Assembly (NCBI GenBank): GCA_007449985.2 | Contig: VIIQ02000153.1 | Coordinates: forward strand, 141,880-205,879 | DNA: 64,000 bases | Source of the DNA: Desmodesmus armatus | Lineage: Eukaryota; Chlorophyta; Chlorophyceae; Sphaeropleales; Scenedesmaceae | Reading direction: 5' to 3' | In this document: positions 12,100-24,697 of the stretch, piece by piece | Layout of the letters: every line of letters starts with the position of its first letter | Position numbering within the stretch: the first letter of the stretch is position 1 | Notes under the pieces: model-generated | Told to the model about the DNA's origin: nothing | Databases searched by the model: none | The model's input: the letters and a program-made list of their open reading frames with translations, nothing else | Program-made: the position numbers and the translations under genes

Positions 12100-15000
12100 A
12101 TGGGAGGTGGTGGCGTGCGTCGGTGGAAGCGGGCTTATAGGGTCAAACACGCTTGTGCGCAGGAATGTGTCGTGCTCTGGCGCCGCATTGGGGAGCTGCT
12201 GGAGGGTTCTGACCTGCAGGACGCCACCCCATCTTGGTCCTGGCAGGGGGCATTGGAGGTTGCAGAAGAAATGCTCCGCATCTTGGATGAGCAGGACGCC
12301 ATGGTCAGCGAGGCTGCACAAGCCAACAGCACTGCCACCGCTCTTGAAAGGGATGCCCAGAAGCATCCGGAGAATCCCAGCCTCGCAGATGCTGCAGCGC
12401 TTGCCCGCAGCAAGCAGCGTGCATTGCAGGAGATTGTACGGCAGGGCGCAGATCAGCTGTCTGGCCGCTGGCAGTACCATCAGGACAATGCCGTAGCAAG
12501 GCAGCTGGATAGCTTCAGGCGTGATCTGCAGCATGGCAGCAACAGCAGCCACGACAGTGATGACGGCAGTGCTGCTGACGGTACTGCCAACGCTGCCAAT
12601 GGCACTGCTGCTGCTGCTACTGGCACTGCTGACGCTGGCAGCAGCACTGCTGCGGCTGTCGCCGTCCACGATGGCGTAGGCGGCAACAGCAGTAATGTTG
12701 CAAGCGGCAGCATCCGGTCTGGTCCTGCTGCTTCCAACATCGATGGTAGTGGTGCAGCAAGCAGCAGCGGCAGCAGTACCCAGCAGCATACCTTGGCTGC
12801 CAGCAATGGGAGCAGTGCAGCAGCCGACAGCAGTCAGCCTCCAGGACCGCCTGCCCCTCACCAGGAAGGTAGGTGGCTTGTACTTTAAGGGGGAAGGATG
12901 GTATTGGGGTCCCAGCAAACAGGGTTGGGGGCTGCAGGTCCAGCACTTTTGCACACAACATGATGTATCGTGCCTGGGTTGGTGCACCTGCACATGCACA
13001 GGCCAATGGTGCTGGGGTACAGGCAGCATCAGGGCCTGCTGAACCCTGCTGTGCTCATGTTGCTGCTGCTCAGTTGCATATTGTGACTATGGATGCCTGC
13101 CTCTTGATGAATTACCGTAACCAAGTTGGTTGTGCCAGCCCGTGCAAGTTTGCCGAATGGGGTAGTTTGTTGGACTGGTAATTGCACAAGTGGGATGAGC
13201 CTTAGACATCTTTGGGGAAGCCCTATGTCCCATTTGTGTCGGCGTGCTGAAGGTGAAAGGCGATCATGATCTGGTCAGCGGTTTGTTGTCATGCAATTGC
13301 CATTACACGATGTTCAACATGTGCACTGATGTGCACTGATTGCCTGCCGCCTGCTGTTGCTGCACGTTTTGTGTAGGTGCTGAGCCAGGTGACATCAATG
13401 CCAGCGAATCTGGTCCGGCTGGGTGCTGCAACCTTGGGGACGGTGGTGGTGGCGGCGCTGCCAGCAGCAGCAATGGTGGAGGCAGTGCTGGCAGCAGCAG
13501 CAGTGGCGGCGGTGCTGCCAGCAGCAGCAGTGGTGGCGGTGCTGCCAGCAGCAGCAGTGGTGGTGGTGCTAGCAGCAGCACGCAGCAGCATGCCGCTGCC
13601 GGCAGCGGCAGCAGCGGCGGCTCCGACGGGGCAACATGCAGCCACTGGGCGCAAAACGGCCCTCCTCCCCCCCGTCCGCAGAAGGAGGAAAAGGTGCAGG
13701 ACTTTCAGAACGATGACGAGTGGCGGGAAGCTCAGGAGAGAGCACGACGCGGCATATTCATACGCTCGTCTCCACCAGGTGGGTACTTCTCAAGGGGAAG
13801 GAGGGGTGTTCAGTTTACAAGGTTGCAAGAAGAGTTGCATGAAGGAATTGCGTAGGGCATGGTCGGGGCCTTGAGGGTAAGCATCTTTGGACACAGATAT
13901 GCCCGGGCATCAAAGCTGCAGGTGTAGGTATGCTAAGCTGAATACGGTATCCACACAAAAAGTAAAAACTCCACACATGTGCCAGGCCGGGGCTCTCATC
14001 AGCTGTGCCACAGTCAAGCATTTCTGTTTCTTGAAACACCGCCACAGTGTTGTTGCTGCTGCTGCTGGCCTGCTTTCTGTTTTGCAGCATCAGCGCCTCC
14101 GCAACCCCCCGTGGCGCCAGCATCCAACGGCCACGCAGCTGGACATGCGGGAGGTCAGCCTGCTGCTGCCCCTACTGCTGCTGCTGCCGCCGCTGCTGCT
14201 GCCGCTGACCACGTCCAGCCTCAGGCTGAGGGTGGAGAGCAGCTCAACACCGCTGCCAGCAATGCAGAAGTTGCTGTGCAGCAGCAGCAGGCGGAGGCGG
14301 CTTCGGCTGCTGCTCCAGGCCAGCAGCCAGTGTTGCCAGCCCAGGCCAGCACTGTGCCAGCTGCTGCAGCCATGGCTGGTGCAGGTGGGACTCAACAGCC
14401 TGCACCTCAGCAGCAGCCGGCACCAACTGCAACACTGGTGCCGGCAGCTGCAGCGCAGTTGCAAGCTCCCAATGCTGCTCAAGCTGGCCCGCTCGCGCCA
14501 AATGTGGAAGCCACAAGCAGCAATTCAACGGCAGCTATGCAGCATCAGCAGGTGGCACCAGCTTCTGTTGCAGCTCAGCAGGCCCAGCCAATCACACCAG
14601 GCCCGGCGGATGCTGCAGCTGAAGCCGAGGCTGATCAACATGTTCTTCTCCATGTTGAAGCCACTGGTCCCACTGCTGCCGCACCTGTGCAGCAACAGCA
14701 GCAGCATGTGGTTTTAGCTGCCAAAGCTGCCGAAGAGATCCAAGCAGCTGCAGACCAGGCAGGAGGGGTGCCAGCTAGTGCAGCCATGCCGGGTGCAGGT
14801 GCAGCTGACGCACAGCCCGCACCCCAGCAGCAGCCGGCACCAGCAGCAGACAACGAGCCAGCAGTAGAGTCACAGCTACAACCAGATGCTGCTGGTAAAG
14901 CTCTGGCTGGTCAGCAGACTGATGCTCAAGCCGAGGCCGCTGCCATCCAAGCCACGGCAGGTGGACAGCAGCAGCAGCAGCACCAGGCGGCTCCAGCTGC

Positions 15001-16687
15001 TGAAGCCGCTCAGCAGGACCTGGCAGATGCAGCCAATGCAGAGGCTGCGGACGCTGCTGCAGCCATGCCTGGTGCACATCCTGCTGAGGTTGTGCCCCAA
15101 CAGCAGCCAGGACCAACAGCAGCACACGCACCCGTCCCAGCAGCACAGCAGCAGCCTGCCGCCCATGCTGAAGGCGGACAGCCGCCTGCCGTGCATGACG
15201 GAAACGCTGCCAACAACGCCACAGCAGTTGTGCAGCAGCAGCACCAGGCGGCTCCAGCTGCTGAAGCCGCTCAGGAGGACCAGGCAGATGCAGCCCATGC
15301 AGAGGCTGCGGAAGCTGCTGCAGCCATGCCTGGTGCAGATGCTGCTGGGCCTCTGGCCCAAAAGCAGCCAGCACCAGTAGCAGCACAGGCACCGATATCA
15401 GCAGCACAGCAGCAGCAGCCTGCTGCTGCCATGCAGCAGCCGGACAGCCGCCTGCCGTCCATGACGGAAACGCTGCCAACATTGCCACAGCAGCTGTGCA
15501 GCATCAGCACCAGGCGGCTCCAGCTGCTGAGGCAGCTCAGGAGGATCAGGCAGTTGCAGCAGTTCATGCAGGGGATGCGGCAGCTGCTGCAGCCATGCCT
15601 GGTGGGGAGGTTGGGCAGCCTGAGCCCGAACAGCAGCCAGCACCCATAGTAGCACACGCACCGGTATCAGCAGCACAGCAGCAGCAGCCTGCTGCTGCCC
15701 ATGCTGGAGGCGACCAGATGCCTGTTGCGCATGTCGAAGCTGCTGCTGTTGGCAATGCGGCAACAGCTGTGCATCAAGAGCAGCAGCAGCAGGGACCTCA
15801 AGCTGCAGCTCAGCAGGGTGCAGCAGCACCAGCAGCCCCGCAAGCCCCGGCCCCTGATTATGGTCCATATGGCCAGGGGGACGAGTATGGAAATACACCC
15901 CACCACTTCTCCAAAAAGCGCCAGCAGGGTGGCAGCTCCTTCGGCGGCAATCGATGCAGCAGGGGTGCCAGTGCCGGTTATGGTTTCAACCAGGGCATGG
16001 GGGGGCATGGTGGTGGTTCTGGTGGGTGCGGGGGACAGCAGGGGCCCTGGAACCCAGGCAACGGCCGTTCTGGTCCTGGCTTTTTCAACCGGCAGCAGGG
16101 TGCAGGACGCTCTGGCAACCCCGATTTCCACAATGGCCGTGGTGGGGGCAGCCCTGGTGGGTTGGGGGGTGGGCAGGGCGCTGGGGGGGTTCCACGGCAG
16201 CAGCAGTCCTGGTCCCAACCATCATGCAGGGCAGCAGGGTGGGCCCCGCAGTGGCAACTCTGTGAACAGCGGGCGCGGTGGCAACAGCCCTGGTGGGTGG
16301 GGTGGTGGCAACACCCCTCAAGCTGGTGGGTGGGGTGGTCACCCTAATGCAGGCGGGAACCCAGGCAGTGGTGGTCACGGTGCTGAAGGCCCCCAGGGTG
16401 CCAATGCCCTTGGCAGCAGTCATGGCAGCAACATGCAAGGCGGCGCTGGCACCAGCACGGGCAGTAGCGGCGGGAGTGGCCCTCGTGGGGGTGGCTCTCG
16501 GAGGGACGACAGGAATGGCTCTCGTGGGGGTGATCCTCGGGATGGGCCCCGCAGGGATGACCGCGATGGGAGTGGACGGGGTGGGGACGGAGGCAGCAGG
16601 GGAAACGGGGGTAACCCGGGAAGCGGAAGCGGGGGCAGCAGTGGCAACCATGGAGGGAGGTGGGGAAACAGTGGTTATCGCCGCTGA
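12100..16687 (+). CDS. Ala/Gln-rich repeat protein with RGG/Gly-rich C-terminus
   Basis: Three exons, 12100-12868, 13377-13778 and 14088-16687, all with phase-1 junctions, giving about 1256 residues. The N-terminal ~150 residues are helical and charged (RRIGELLEGSDLQDATPSW, then Ala/Glu-rich helices). Ser/Gly/Ala/Asn-rich linkers follow. Exon 3 carries several ~88-residue Ala/Gln repeats. The C-terminus is Gly/Arg/Asp-rich with FG, RGG and RRDDR motifs, typical of disordered RNA-binding or condensate-forming tails. No folded RNA-binding domain is visible. Two frame breaks occur in exon 3. At 15429-15430 a C is missing compared with the other repeat copies, and at 16183-16189 a run of seven G has one too many. 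Correcting both gives a single frame to the stop. The start could lie in an earlier exon, since TTGCAG precedes this ATG by 17 nt. Confidence 0.65.
14700..15775 (+). repeat. Coding tandem repeat, unit about 260-264 bp
   Basis: Units of about 88 residues follow one another inside exon 3. Each has a Gln run, then HQAAPAAEAAQ, an Ala/Asp helix, AMPGA, a Pro/Gln segment and (in the better copies) PPAVHDGNAAN. The DNA motif GGCGGCTCCAGCTGCTGA recurs near 14988, 15248 and 15512. The middle copies are very similar at DNA level, which points to recent unequal exchange or gene conversion. The first and last copies are more diverged. Confidence 0.8.
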
Positions 16688-16997
16688 GATGCTCAGCTTG
16701 TGGAGTAGAATAGGTGTAGCTGTAGCTGTAGCGGTAGTGTAGGGTCTGGGGAAGGCAGGGTAGGTAGGTTATTGTAGGTGTAGGTATTAGTGTAGCTGAA
16801 CCTGTTGGGATGGGGGGGGGGCAGTACTTGTGCCAGGTGCAGGGCTGCTCTTCAGGTGTTACAGCTTGGATGCCTGTATGACATGCCAGTCTGGCAGCAA
16901 GCTGGTCAGGGCTCAGTCGCAAGTAGGGTTGGCAGTGTGTAGGTCCCCAGGGTGGGTAGGAACGCCTACTTTCAGCATTTTCTTGATGCATTTTGAT

Positions 16998-17041
16998 TCT
17001 CTACCCAGCATGAAAAGGGTCTCTACCCAGCATGAAAAGGG
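16998..17041 (+). repeat. 22-bp direct duplication
   Basis: TCTCTACCCAGCATGAAAAGGG occurs twice in immediate tandem. It is a short exact duplication with no evident gene context. Confidence 0.85.
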
Positions 17042-18160
17042 TATATCAGGATATATGCTCTTATTTGTCTCTTCAAAGATTCTAGCAGGGATGTGGGGGT
17101 GTGCACTGACAGTGCTTGCTGTGCTGGCCGGTGTGTCATCGCTGCCTTTTGAGGGACCTAAACCCTAAACCCTGCAGCGGCGTTGAACTCACAGCTTGGT
17201 GGGGCCTGGGCAGCTGCCTGCAGTGGCAGCTTGGTGGGTGCGTAGAGCAGTATAGGTCGGGAGCAGGTTGGCATCATGCTGAGCATTTTGGGAGTGTTAG
17301 ATGGGCAGGTTTGAAGTGTTGGATGGGCAGTTTTTTTCATGTGTGAGTCGGCAGGTGATCTGTCTGTATGATCACCAGTGCAGGCGGTTGAGCAGCAGGC
17401 CTGGGCCGGCTGTGACTCTCTCTGTACGGTGCATTGCATGACTATTCCGCTGATACCCTCAGTACATGCACCATACAGCTGCAAGCAACAGAACGGTGGT
17501 GCTGTATGCACGCGTTCTGGAGCACGCTGGCATGGGCATATTGCGAGGTGGTAGGCGGGCGTGTTTCAGCTGTTAGATGGGCAGTTTCTTTGCATGTGTG
17601 GTTCAGCAGGTGCTTTGTCTGTATGCTCAACGGTGCAGGCAAATGTGCAGTAGGTGTGGGCAGGCTGGGATTGAATTTTTTACGGGACATTGAGTACGTG
17701 TGCTGGCCGCCAGACATGGCATGCCCTTGTGCAGCTGCAGGCAACTATTGTCTGCCAAAGTGTGCTCAGACAAAAGTGAGAAAAGAAAATTTAGATCAAC
17801 CCATTGTATCCTTACGTCATGGGATTTGTCCCATTGGGCTGAAATCCAGCTTTTTTCCTTTGCACTGCTGCCCTTGCTGTCAGTGTTGTTTGCGGGCTTT
17901 CAGGGCTTTGGCAGCAACGTCAGCACCCCTTACAAATCGCATGTTTCTGTACGTCTGTGGAGGTAGGCGAATATGTCACCACGGCTGCTGTATTTTGCTT
18001 CAGCTCTTGTTCAATTTTGTACGGCATTGTGACCCTTGAAAAGATAGGCATGTCTTTTTGCAGTGTGTTTACTGTTCAGCATATGCCAGGAAGCATTCCT
18101 AAGCTCAACAATAGAATATCCATGTCGACCATGCTAGCCTGTGATTGTGCAGTGGCAGCA

Positions 18161-18277
18161 ATGGAGAGCTACCATCTGTACGCACCAATTATCCTTGCCC
18201 TTGTTTGCCTTTGCCATGTCTGCATTGTAGGTGTGACTGTCATAATGTGCCTGTGTATTCCTTGTATTACTTTGTAA
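18161..18277 (+). CDS. Small hydrophobic ORF (38 aa)
   Basis: ATG-started frame ending in TAA, almost all of it one hydrophobic, Cys-rich membrane segment (APIILALVCLCHVCIVGVTV). It could be a tiny membrane peptide, a signal-anchor exon or chance. No homologue recognised. Confidence 0.2.
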   Translation: MESYHLYAPIILALVCLCHVCIVGVTVIMCLCIPCITL

Positions 18278-18419
18278 CCGCAGTCTGCTTTCATGACCGC
18301 ATTTGCCAGGGTGCATCATACCACTTTGATTGTGGAGTGCAAATCCAGTCTTCAAAAGGTTGTTACAACTGTTTGGTCTCACAGCTGGTATTGCGCTCAC
18401 TACGTAGCTAAACTTATAT

Positions 18420-18491
18420 GAACTGGACCAGAAAGTATGAACTGGACCAGAAAGTGAACTGGACCAGACTTGATGAACTGGACCAGAAAGT
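18420..18491 (+). repeat. Short tandem repeat, GAACTGGACCAGAAAGT
   Basis: Four copies of a 17-19 bp unit with core GAACTGGACCAGA. The spacer varies (AAGTAT, AAGT, CTTGAT, AAGTA). It is a microsatellite-like array in gene-poor DNA. Confidence 0.85.
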
Positions 18492-19725
18492 AGACACATG
18501 TGTTGAGGACATCTGGGGCATGGAGGACACCTGGAACATGAATCACATTAAGGCGCAGTTGCAAATTTATACAGGAGTCTGATTTTGGGATTCCATCCAA
18601 ACCTGATTCACTTCACTTTGAAATGGGGTGGGAAAAGTCGTGGCAGTGATACGACAGTGTGCAGAGGCGTGTCAGCAAAGCAATTGATGCCGTTGCAGTC
18701 TTATTCGCACAACAAAACCCTCCACATGGGGTTCCAGCACGCCAAACATAGTGACGCCGCACCAATCATTTTTAGAGTGCATATATGTAGCGCGATATAC
18801 CGAAACGCGCAAACAGAACAAATGTAACAAAAAGCGTGTGGAGTATATCACTGCCACTGCAGACTGCTCCGCCCGCGGGTCATGGCCGGAGATCACCATG
18901 AGTGATCAGGTTCCGCACATGGCAGCATCGGCCTCTTCCAGGCGTTTCATAGTATCTCCCCTATACAACATGTGCAGTGGCGATCCTTGCGGTGGCAGCT
19001 GATGCTGCACTGCTTTTGCCATCATTGGTCAGATCACTAGGTTGCCTGCACGGCAGTGCTTCCCACACACCCTTTCGGTGATACACCCTGACAATACCCC
19101 CTTGGACGCAAACCCCACAAGAGGGGCTCCTGTCAATGCAATGTGCACACTGACGCTGTCCCTCAAACTGTCCATCCAGCGTGCTGTACTACTGCCATAC
19201 CCATGTTGCAGCGCAAGATCAGTACAGCAGGCAGCCATCACGAGCCGGAGCCCGTGGCAGGGCGCGTTGCGATCCTGCAAGCAAAGGCAAATAAAGAGAT
19301 GCAAGCGCAGAAGGTCGTGAGTTTCAGGTCGCTTGAAATGATGCTTGTACAGTACATGAAGGGCATGTGCAGCTACCCCGCACAAAAGCATGCACCCCAA
19401 GTGATACATGCTCTCACTGTACATTACATCAGCTTGTGCTGCACCTGTAAATCAGCCCACACTGAGGTACCCACATGCTCGGTTGAAGAATGCAAGCTGA
19501 CGCCCAACAAACCTTTTGCAGCTGCCTGGAAGCACACCGTTGTCCATTATTACCCCAGCGATATGTTGCCAAGATGTTTGACAACCAAACTGTGAGATTG
19601 CATCAAAACAGCACCATCTACCAAAATCTAGAACCGTACCAGATGGGCGAAATGACAGGTAGTTGAGTCCAGCACTTCATCTGGCTTCAGAGCTTTGACT
19701 TGAAGTCTTCTTGCCATCCTCCTGG

Positions 19726-19908
19726 TCATGTCATCCTGATATTGTCCTTGGCCTTGTGCTTGTCCTTCGCCTTAGCCTCGCCTTGGCCATAGCCTCCTTG
19801 CTTGGCCTTGCCCTTGTGCTTGACCTTGACCTTGGGCTTGGCCTTGTGCTTGAACTTGAGGCTTGAGCTTGAGGCTTGAGCTTGAGGCTTGGGCTTGAGG
19901 CTTGCCAT
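19726..19908 (-). CDS. Lys-rich hexanucleotide-repeat ORF (60 aa)
   Basis: On the minus strand an ATG opens a 60-codon frame of repeated K-x dipeptides, such as KFKHKAKPKVKVKHKGKAK and EAKAKDKHKAKD. The DNA is a degenerate CAAGGC/CAAGCT hexamer array, so the frame may only reflect a microsatellite. If translated, the product would be very basic, like a histone-H1-type tail. No splice sites or family support it. Confidence 0.25.
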   Translation of the reverse strand: MASLKPKPQAQASSSSLKFKHKAKPKVKVKHKGKAKQGGYGQGEAKAKDKHKAKDNIRMT

Positions 19909-20299
19909 GGGAGCTCAATGAAGACCTCCAACGGTGTCACAAATCCTGCATGGGAATGTCAATGTAAGCAGGTGGCATGTGGCTGGAGTAAGTATGCGCA
20001 GCGCTGGTGGCATCTAGAAGCCTTGGCTGTTGTGGAAAACGCTGCGGAGACTTACCCCCCCCCCCCCCTCTCCACACACCCAATCATGCTTTCGCATCTG
20101 GCACAGTGCACCAGCATCCATAAAACCACCGCAGCAGCACAGCACAGCCCTTAAAAGCTGTTGAAGGAGATTGAGCCACAACAGACCTATTACCAAGGAG
20201 CATACACAGCTGGAGGTGGAGCAGCAGCAGCCACAGCCGCTTCCAGCAGCTGTTGGAGGCTGCCATGAGCCATCCTGAACGCTGCGAATGCTGACGCTG

Positions 20300-21460
20300 T
20301 GTCATCTAAACTGCAGGGGGACCTTACCAGATCTCTGAGGAAGAAAAGTAGGGTGGTAACACCGCTTGAGTGCCCTTGGACTTGCGCTTCAAGCTTGGGC
20401 TTCGTTCTGACCACATGGTTGTAATTGGAGCCTTCCAGCTTGTCCTTCTGGAAGTCAGTGACTGATGTCAGATCCCTCCTGAATCGCGTGATGCCATCAT
20501 GCCTGCAGTCACAATGACACTCAGGCTATTAGCATCCCACCACCCAAAGCACAATGACACACAGCCAGCTTCTGCCCGGCAGCAGTGCTGGAGGGAGAAG
20601 AAAGTGCACAGCAGTGTGATAGCCCCCCCCCCCCCCAAGAGGTGCATAAGAGAGGACATCTGCAGCTGGAGGTTTGTCGACAACCAAAATATGCTTCCCT
20701 GTCTGACCAAATGCAGGTTGCTCTGAGCCACAGATCACTGCCAGTGGTGGTTTCATCAACCACCAAATCAGCAGGACCTTACCAGATCACGTTCCAAGTG
20801 ATGCTGCTTCATGCGTCCTTGCCGGCCCCTCATGCATCCTTGTCCTTCATACTTCATAGCGTCATGGAGACTGGTGGGGTCTTCATCGTCGCAGTTGATG
20901 GACGGCTTGGACGTGATGCCACCACGCCTGCATTGCAAGCACCAGCATGTCGCTGTTGGCATTCCACCACGCAAAGCAAACTTGCTGTGAGCTCTTACCC
21001 GCTAGCAGCGCGGCCTTTGGCAGCACATGCTGTGGGTCACGTGATACCTGGAACTGCTAGGAATGACCTGACCAGGCATCCTTCCTCGTAGTACGAGCAT
21101 AAGTCACACACGTGACTGTGATGTAGTCAAAAGTTCAAAAGTTCAAAAATCAGTTAACACAGGCCAGGTCCCGACAGATTCCTGCAGGGAGGGTCGTGTT
21201 GTCAAGGTTCGTGTGTGTCAAGGTGAAATATATCAAGATGCATGTGACAAAAGAGGCTATGCAGCAGCAGCTGCTGGGGGCCAGCAAACAGCACTCTGCT
21301 GTTGGCAACGGCCGCATCATGCTACCGGCCACCAACAAGGGGAAGGACTGCTGCCCCCCATTCGTGACACCTTACCAGAAATGCTGAAGCGGCTGAACGA
21401 TATCTATGCCGCGATAGTGATGGGTAGTGGTGTCCTTGCTCTTGGCGCAGACAATCCAAC
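20300..21460 (-). other. Exon-like duplicated blocks of unknown gene
   Basis: Two minus-strand blocks look like related exons. One (about 20475-20333) starts after CTGCAG with HDGITRFRRDL, continues TSVTDFQKDKLEGSNYNHVV and ends RDL|GTAAGG. The other (about 20935-20785) starts RGGITSKPSINCDDEDPTS and ends ERDL|GTAAGG. A third donor-like CTG|GTAAGG lies near 21372 after HYRGIDIVQPLQHF. The phases do not agree, because the ends are phase 0 and the starts need phase 2. The blocks are therefore decayed, alternative or misread. C-runs of 10-12 bases sit near 20056 and 20625. Confidence 0.25.
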
Positions 21461-23794
21461 CCAGCCCAGTAGCTTCGTGTTGTCTTCGTGTTGGCAGCAC
21501 ACTGCATGCACACACAAAGCCAGGACGTACACAGCAGCAGTGGCAGCAGCACAGAAGCCTCTCAAATGCACTTGCAAACCCTTCCCAGCTTGCGCTCAGC
21601 CTGCACTCAGATACTGCTTTTATTACACTGGCAATGTACTGTTAATTTGCATGCACATGTTCGTCAAGGCACATGTAGGTGCAGCTGGTTGCAATTGGAA
21701 CACTGCCTCCTTCAAATGCTGAAATGACTCTATCACGTCAGCCAATCTCGTCAGCCAATCTCAACTTCCTGGCCCTTGCCACGTACCAGGCCAGACGGGA
21801 CGTGTGGGTTTACTGGCAGGGTCCAGCATGCGCTTGCAGCTAGCCTGCAGGCACACAAACACACGTTGTCAGAAGCATGGTCAACACCACCAGCACGCCA
21901 GCTTCAAGAACTGCCGTGCAGAGATCACTGCAGGATACGCCGCGCATGTGCAGATGCCGTCGAAATAACAACCACAGCAGCAGCAGCAACTGGCTCATTC
22001 TATTGCCAGGACCGGCAGCACAACAACAGCCAGCATGTGTTGCTACTGCACATATTGCCCACACCTGCTGAAAGTGAGAGCGCCGAGGCAAACGAAGCTG
22101 CTCCGTGAGGCAGCCCAGCGCGGCTTGCCGTCCTCAGGGGTTGTTGGGGGCCAGCCTGGAGGGCAGGTGAAGCAAGGCCAGGTGAGAAGTAACTGGGGTG
22201 CTCACACCAGATGGTGCAATATATTATGCATGCAGCATCCTCCTTGAAATCCGCGGCATCTGGATCAGCAGCAGCATTGCTGGCCTGGCAATCAGTGCAG
22301 CTGCAGGAGGCTAAGCTACCTGAGGTCAGCCAGTTTCCTTACTCAGCAGTGTGCAAGACCGCTGCTGCGCACAGACTGATCGGGCTTCTCCTGTGCAAGC
22401 GGTGTTGCTAGGCTCAACAAAACCAAGCTGCTGTGCATGAAGGTCCAAAGCAACATGCTGACTGCCTCAGCCATGCACACTTCACACACGCTACCATGCA
22501 TGAAGCATGCCATCACACCTGCTGTTGCTGTTGCCAGGGCTGCTGAGGTAGGACAGCTTGTCGCGCACACGACACCATTCTTCAGGACCTGCAGCCAACA
22601 CGAACCACAGCACAGACATCCGATCACACAGCAATCGCTGCAGCATAACCCACAACACCTCAGTACGCTGCACCCGACCCTATGGCCTGCTGGCCTTGCA
22701 CCATGCAGGGCCTCTGCTCCGACACACCCACCCCTGGTGCAGTCACGCTGATGCACAGCAACAACACATCAACAGTGCTGCTGCTACATGCACATGCTCA
22801 CCTGACGAGATACAAGAGGGCGAAACCCAGGGGGCAGAGGGCAAAGCCCCTGCCTGTGCTGATCATGAAGACCTCATACTGTAGCGTGGCTGAGGGTCCG
22901 ATTGATGATTAGCACGCCAACTAGGTTCCTTTAACTATCATGGTGCTGATCCACGGTAGCAGGCGGCTTCCGCTGTCACCCTGGGCGCAACTCTGCTGCT
23001 TGGGCACGTCGCCCAGCTGACCGTCAACGGGGGCATCAGACGGCTGGCAGTCGTGAGAGAGTCTATGACGGCTTCACGTCCGGTCTTCACCTGCGCTGCC
23101 GACACCTGACATTGCACTCCACCCAAAGCCCTGAAACCTAGGATCAGTCACTTGACTTCCTGCAGTGTCTATTCTCCAAGAGTGTGGCCCGAGTTACATC
23201 AACATGTAGTCAACGGATAATTTGCAGACATTGCCAGGCACTGCCAGGGTGCACCTGCCCATGAAAGGGTGGAATGGATCAATCCTTACTGATGCAGGCT
23301 GTTGTGCAAGATGACTCGGGATGCCCTGCAATCTGACACGGTGCTCCTATTGCAGTCAAAAGAACAGCTCAACAAAATTCAAGGCTCTCAGCAATTGGCG
23401 CAGCAGCTTGCAACGCCTGCATCAGTCTTAGATCAGCCAACAAAAGCGCTGACAACTTTGCCGCAGGCCTGCTCCCGACATGCTCGCATGCTGCGCACAG
23501 CAGCAGTGACTCAGCCTACACAGCAGAAGCCCTTTCCAGATACATTGCAGTCAAATACCAGCCACTGCAAATAGTGCCAGCGGCTTGCATGACCCATGAA
23601 CGCATTTATCACAATGCGGCTGCCAATCATTGGCAGTACCCAGGGGTTGCTGTGCCAGCTCTGAAAGTGAATGAACCAGCCTGTTGCCACTTGCTTGAAA
23701 CATGACCAAGCTGTCCACACATGTGTGCAGGACAGACGACTCAAGTCACTGACTCCATGCCAGGCTTGCAAGCCAGTGCCTGGCACCAAAGATA

Positions 23795-23885
23795 CCACAA
23801 GATGCACAGCCATGACATGTGCCAATCAACCATCAAAACCACAAGATGCACAGCCATGACATGTGCCAATCAAAAACCATCAAAA
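23795..23885 (+). repeat. 44-bp direct duplication
   Basis: CCACAAGATGCACAGCCATG and the following 24 bases are repeated at once, with a two-base insertion in the second copy. No gene context. Confidence 0.85.
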
Positions 23886-24697
23886 ATGCTCTCGAGATCC
23901 GCTGTAATTTGGTGGGCTTTGGATGCTGTCACAGGGTTTGGTGGTGTGCACACCTGTGCATGAGGCCCACTGACCACCCACAAGGCCCCGGTCACCAAAC
24001 ACCAATATGCGGCTCCTACAAACTTGCTGTAGTGATCAAGGCGGTTTGGGAGAGGCTCTGTTGGGAGAGCATCTTCCCCTATGTTGAGTAAGTTGTCATG
24101 TTGTGAGTATCTGAGGAGCATTCTGGCTTATGGATGATGTGGGACAGTCAGTTGACCCTTGGGACAGAGTGTGACAGTTATGTGGGTCCACTCTGTGAAG
24201 CTCAAAGGCTGGCACCGTCTGGTGCTGGTCACCTTGTCGTCCCTAGTGGATTGGCTTGGTCAATCATGCTTCCTTTTGTAAGTCGCAGTACATGATCCAT
24301 CCATGAAGCCTCCCTCTACAGAGTATGGCTTGAGTTGAGGCAGGACAGACTTCTCAAGGCCTATGCCAGTTTAGTCTAGTCTTTCAGTCCCCTCGTCGAC
24401 TCCTGTGCCTATCATGAAAGGCTCACGCTTCCTATCACACAGAATCCATCAGGACACAGCCTGTCCAGCCTGTTCTCCAGAGATCGAGGGGCTAAACAGT
24501 TCACTTGCCTCGCCGGCAGCACTCTGTGCTGCTGCTGCGCCGGCCTACACTGCGCTACCAGGCCGCTGGCCAGCAACAGTCAGCAGCCCAATGCACTCTG
24601 CTGCCCTGTCGTCATGCCAGTACTCTCATCGCATGGAGTGCGGACATGTTGAGAGCAGTCAGCCCCAATTTGCTGTCGTGGCAGCTGCCGGTGCTGC

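Larger units (their letters stand above)
16688..24697. other. Gene-poor region with short repeats
   Basis: About 8 kb in which I cannot support a conventional multi-exon gene. It holds several short tandem repeats, a Lys-rich hexanucleotide ORF, one small hydrophobic ORF, and exon-like duplicated blocks at 20.3-21.5 kb, all listed separately. A telomere-like CCTAAACCCTAAAC occurs at 17157-17170, too short to call a telomeric tract. Confidence 0.4.

Noticed and set aside
22920..23060. Minus-strand CAQGDSGSRLL resembling the serine protease GDSGG motif
   Set aside because: The motif is imperfect, no His or Asp catalytic motifs lie nearby, and a second frame is equally open.
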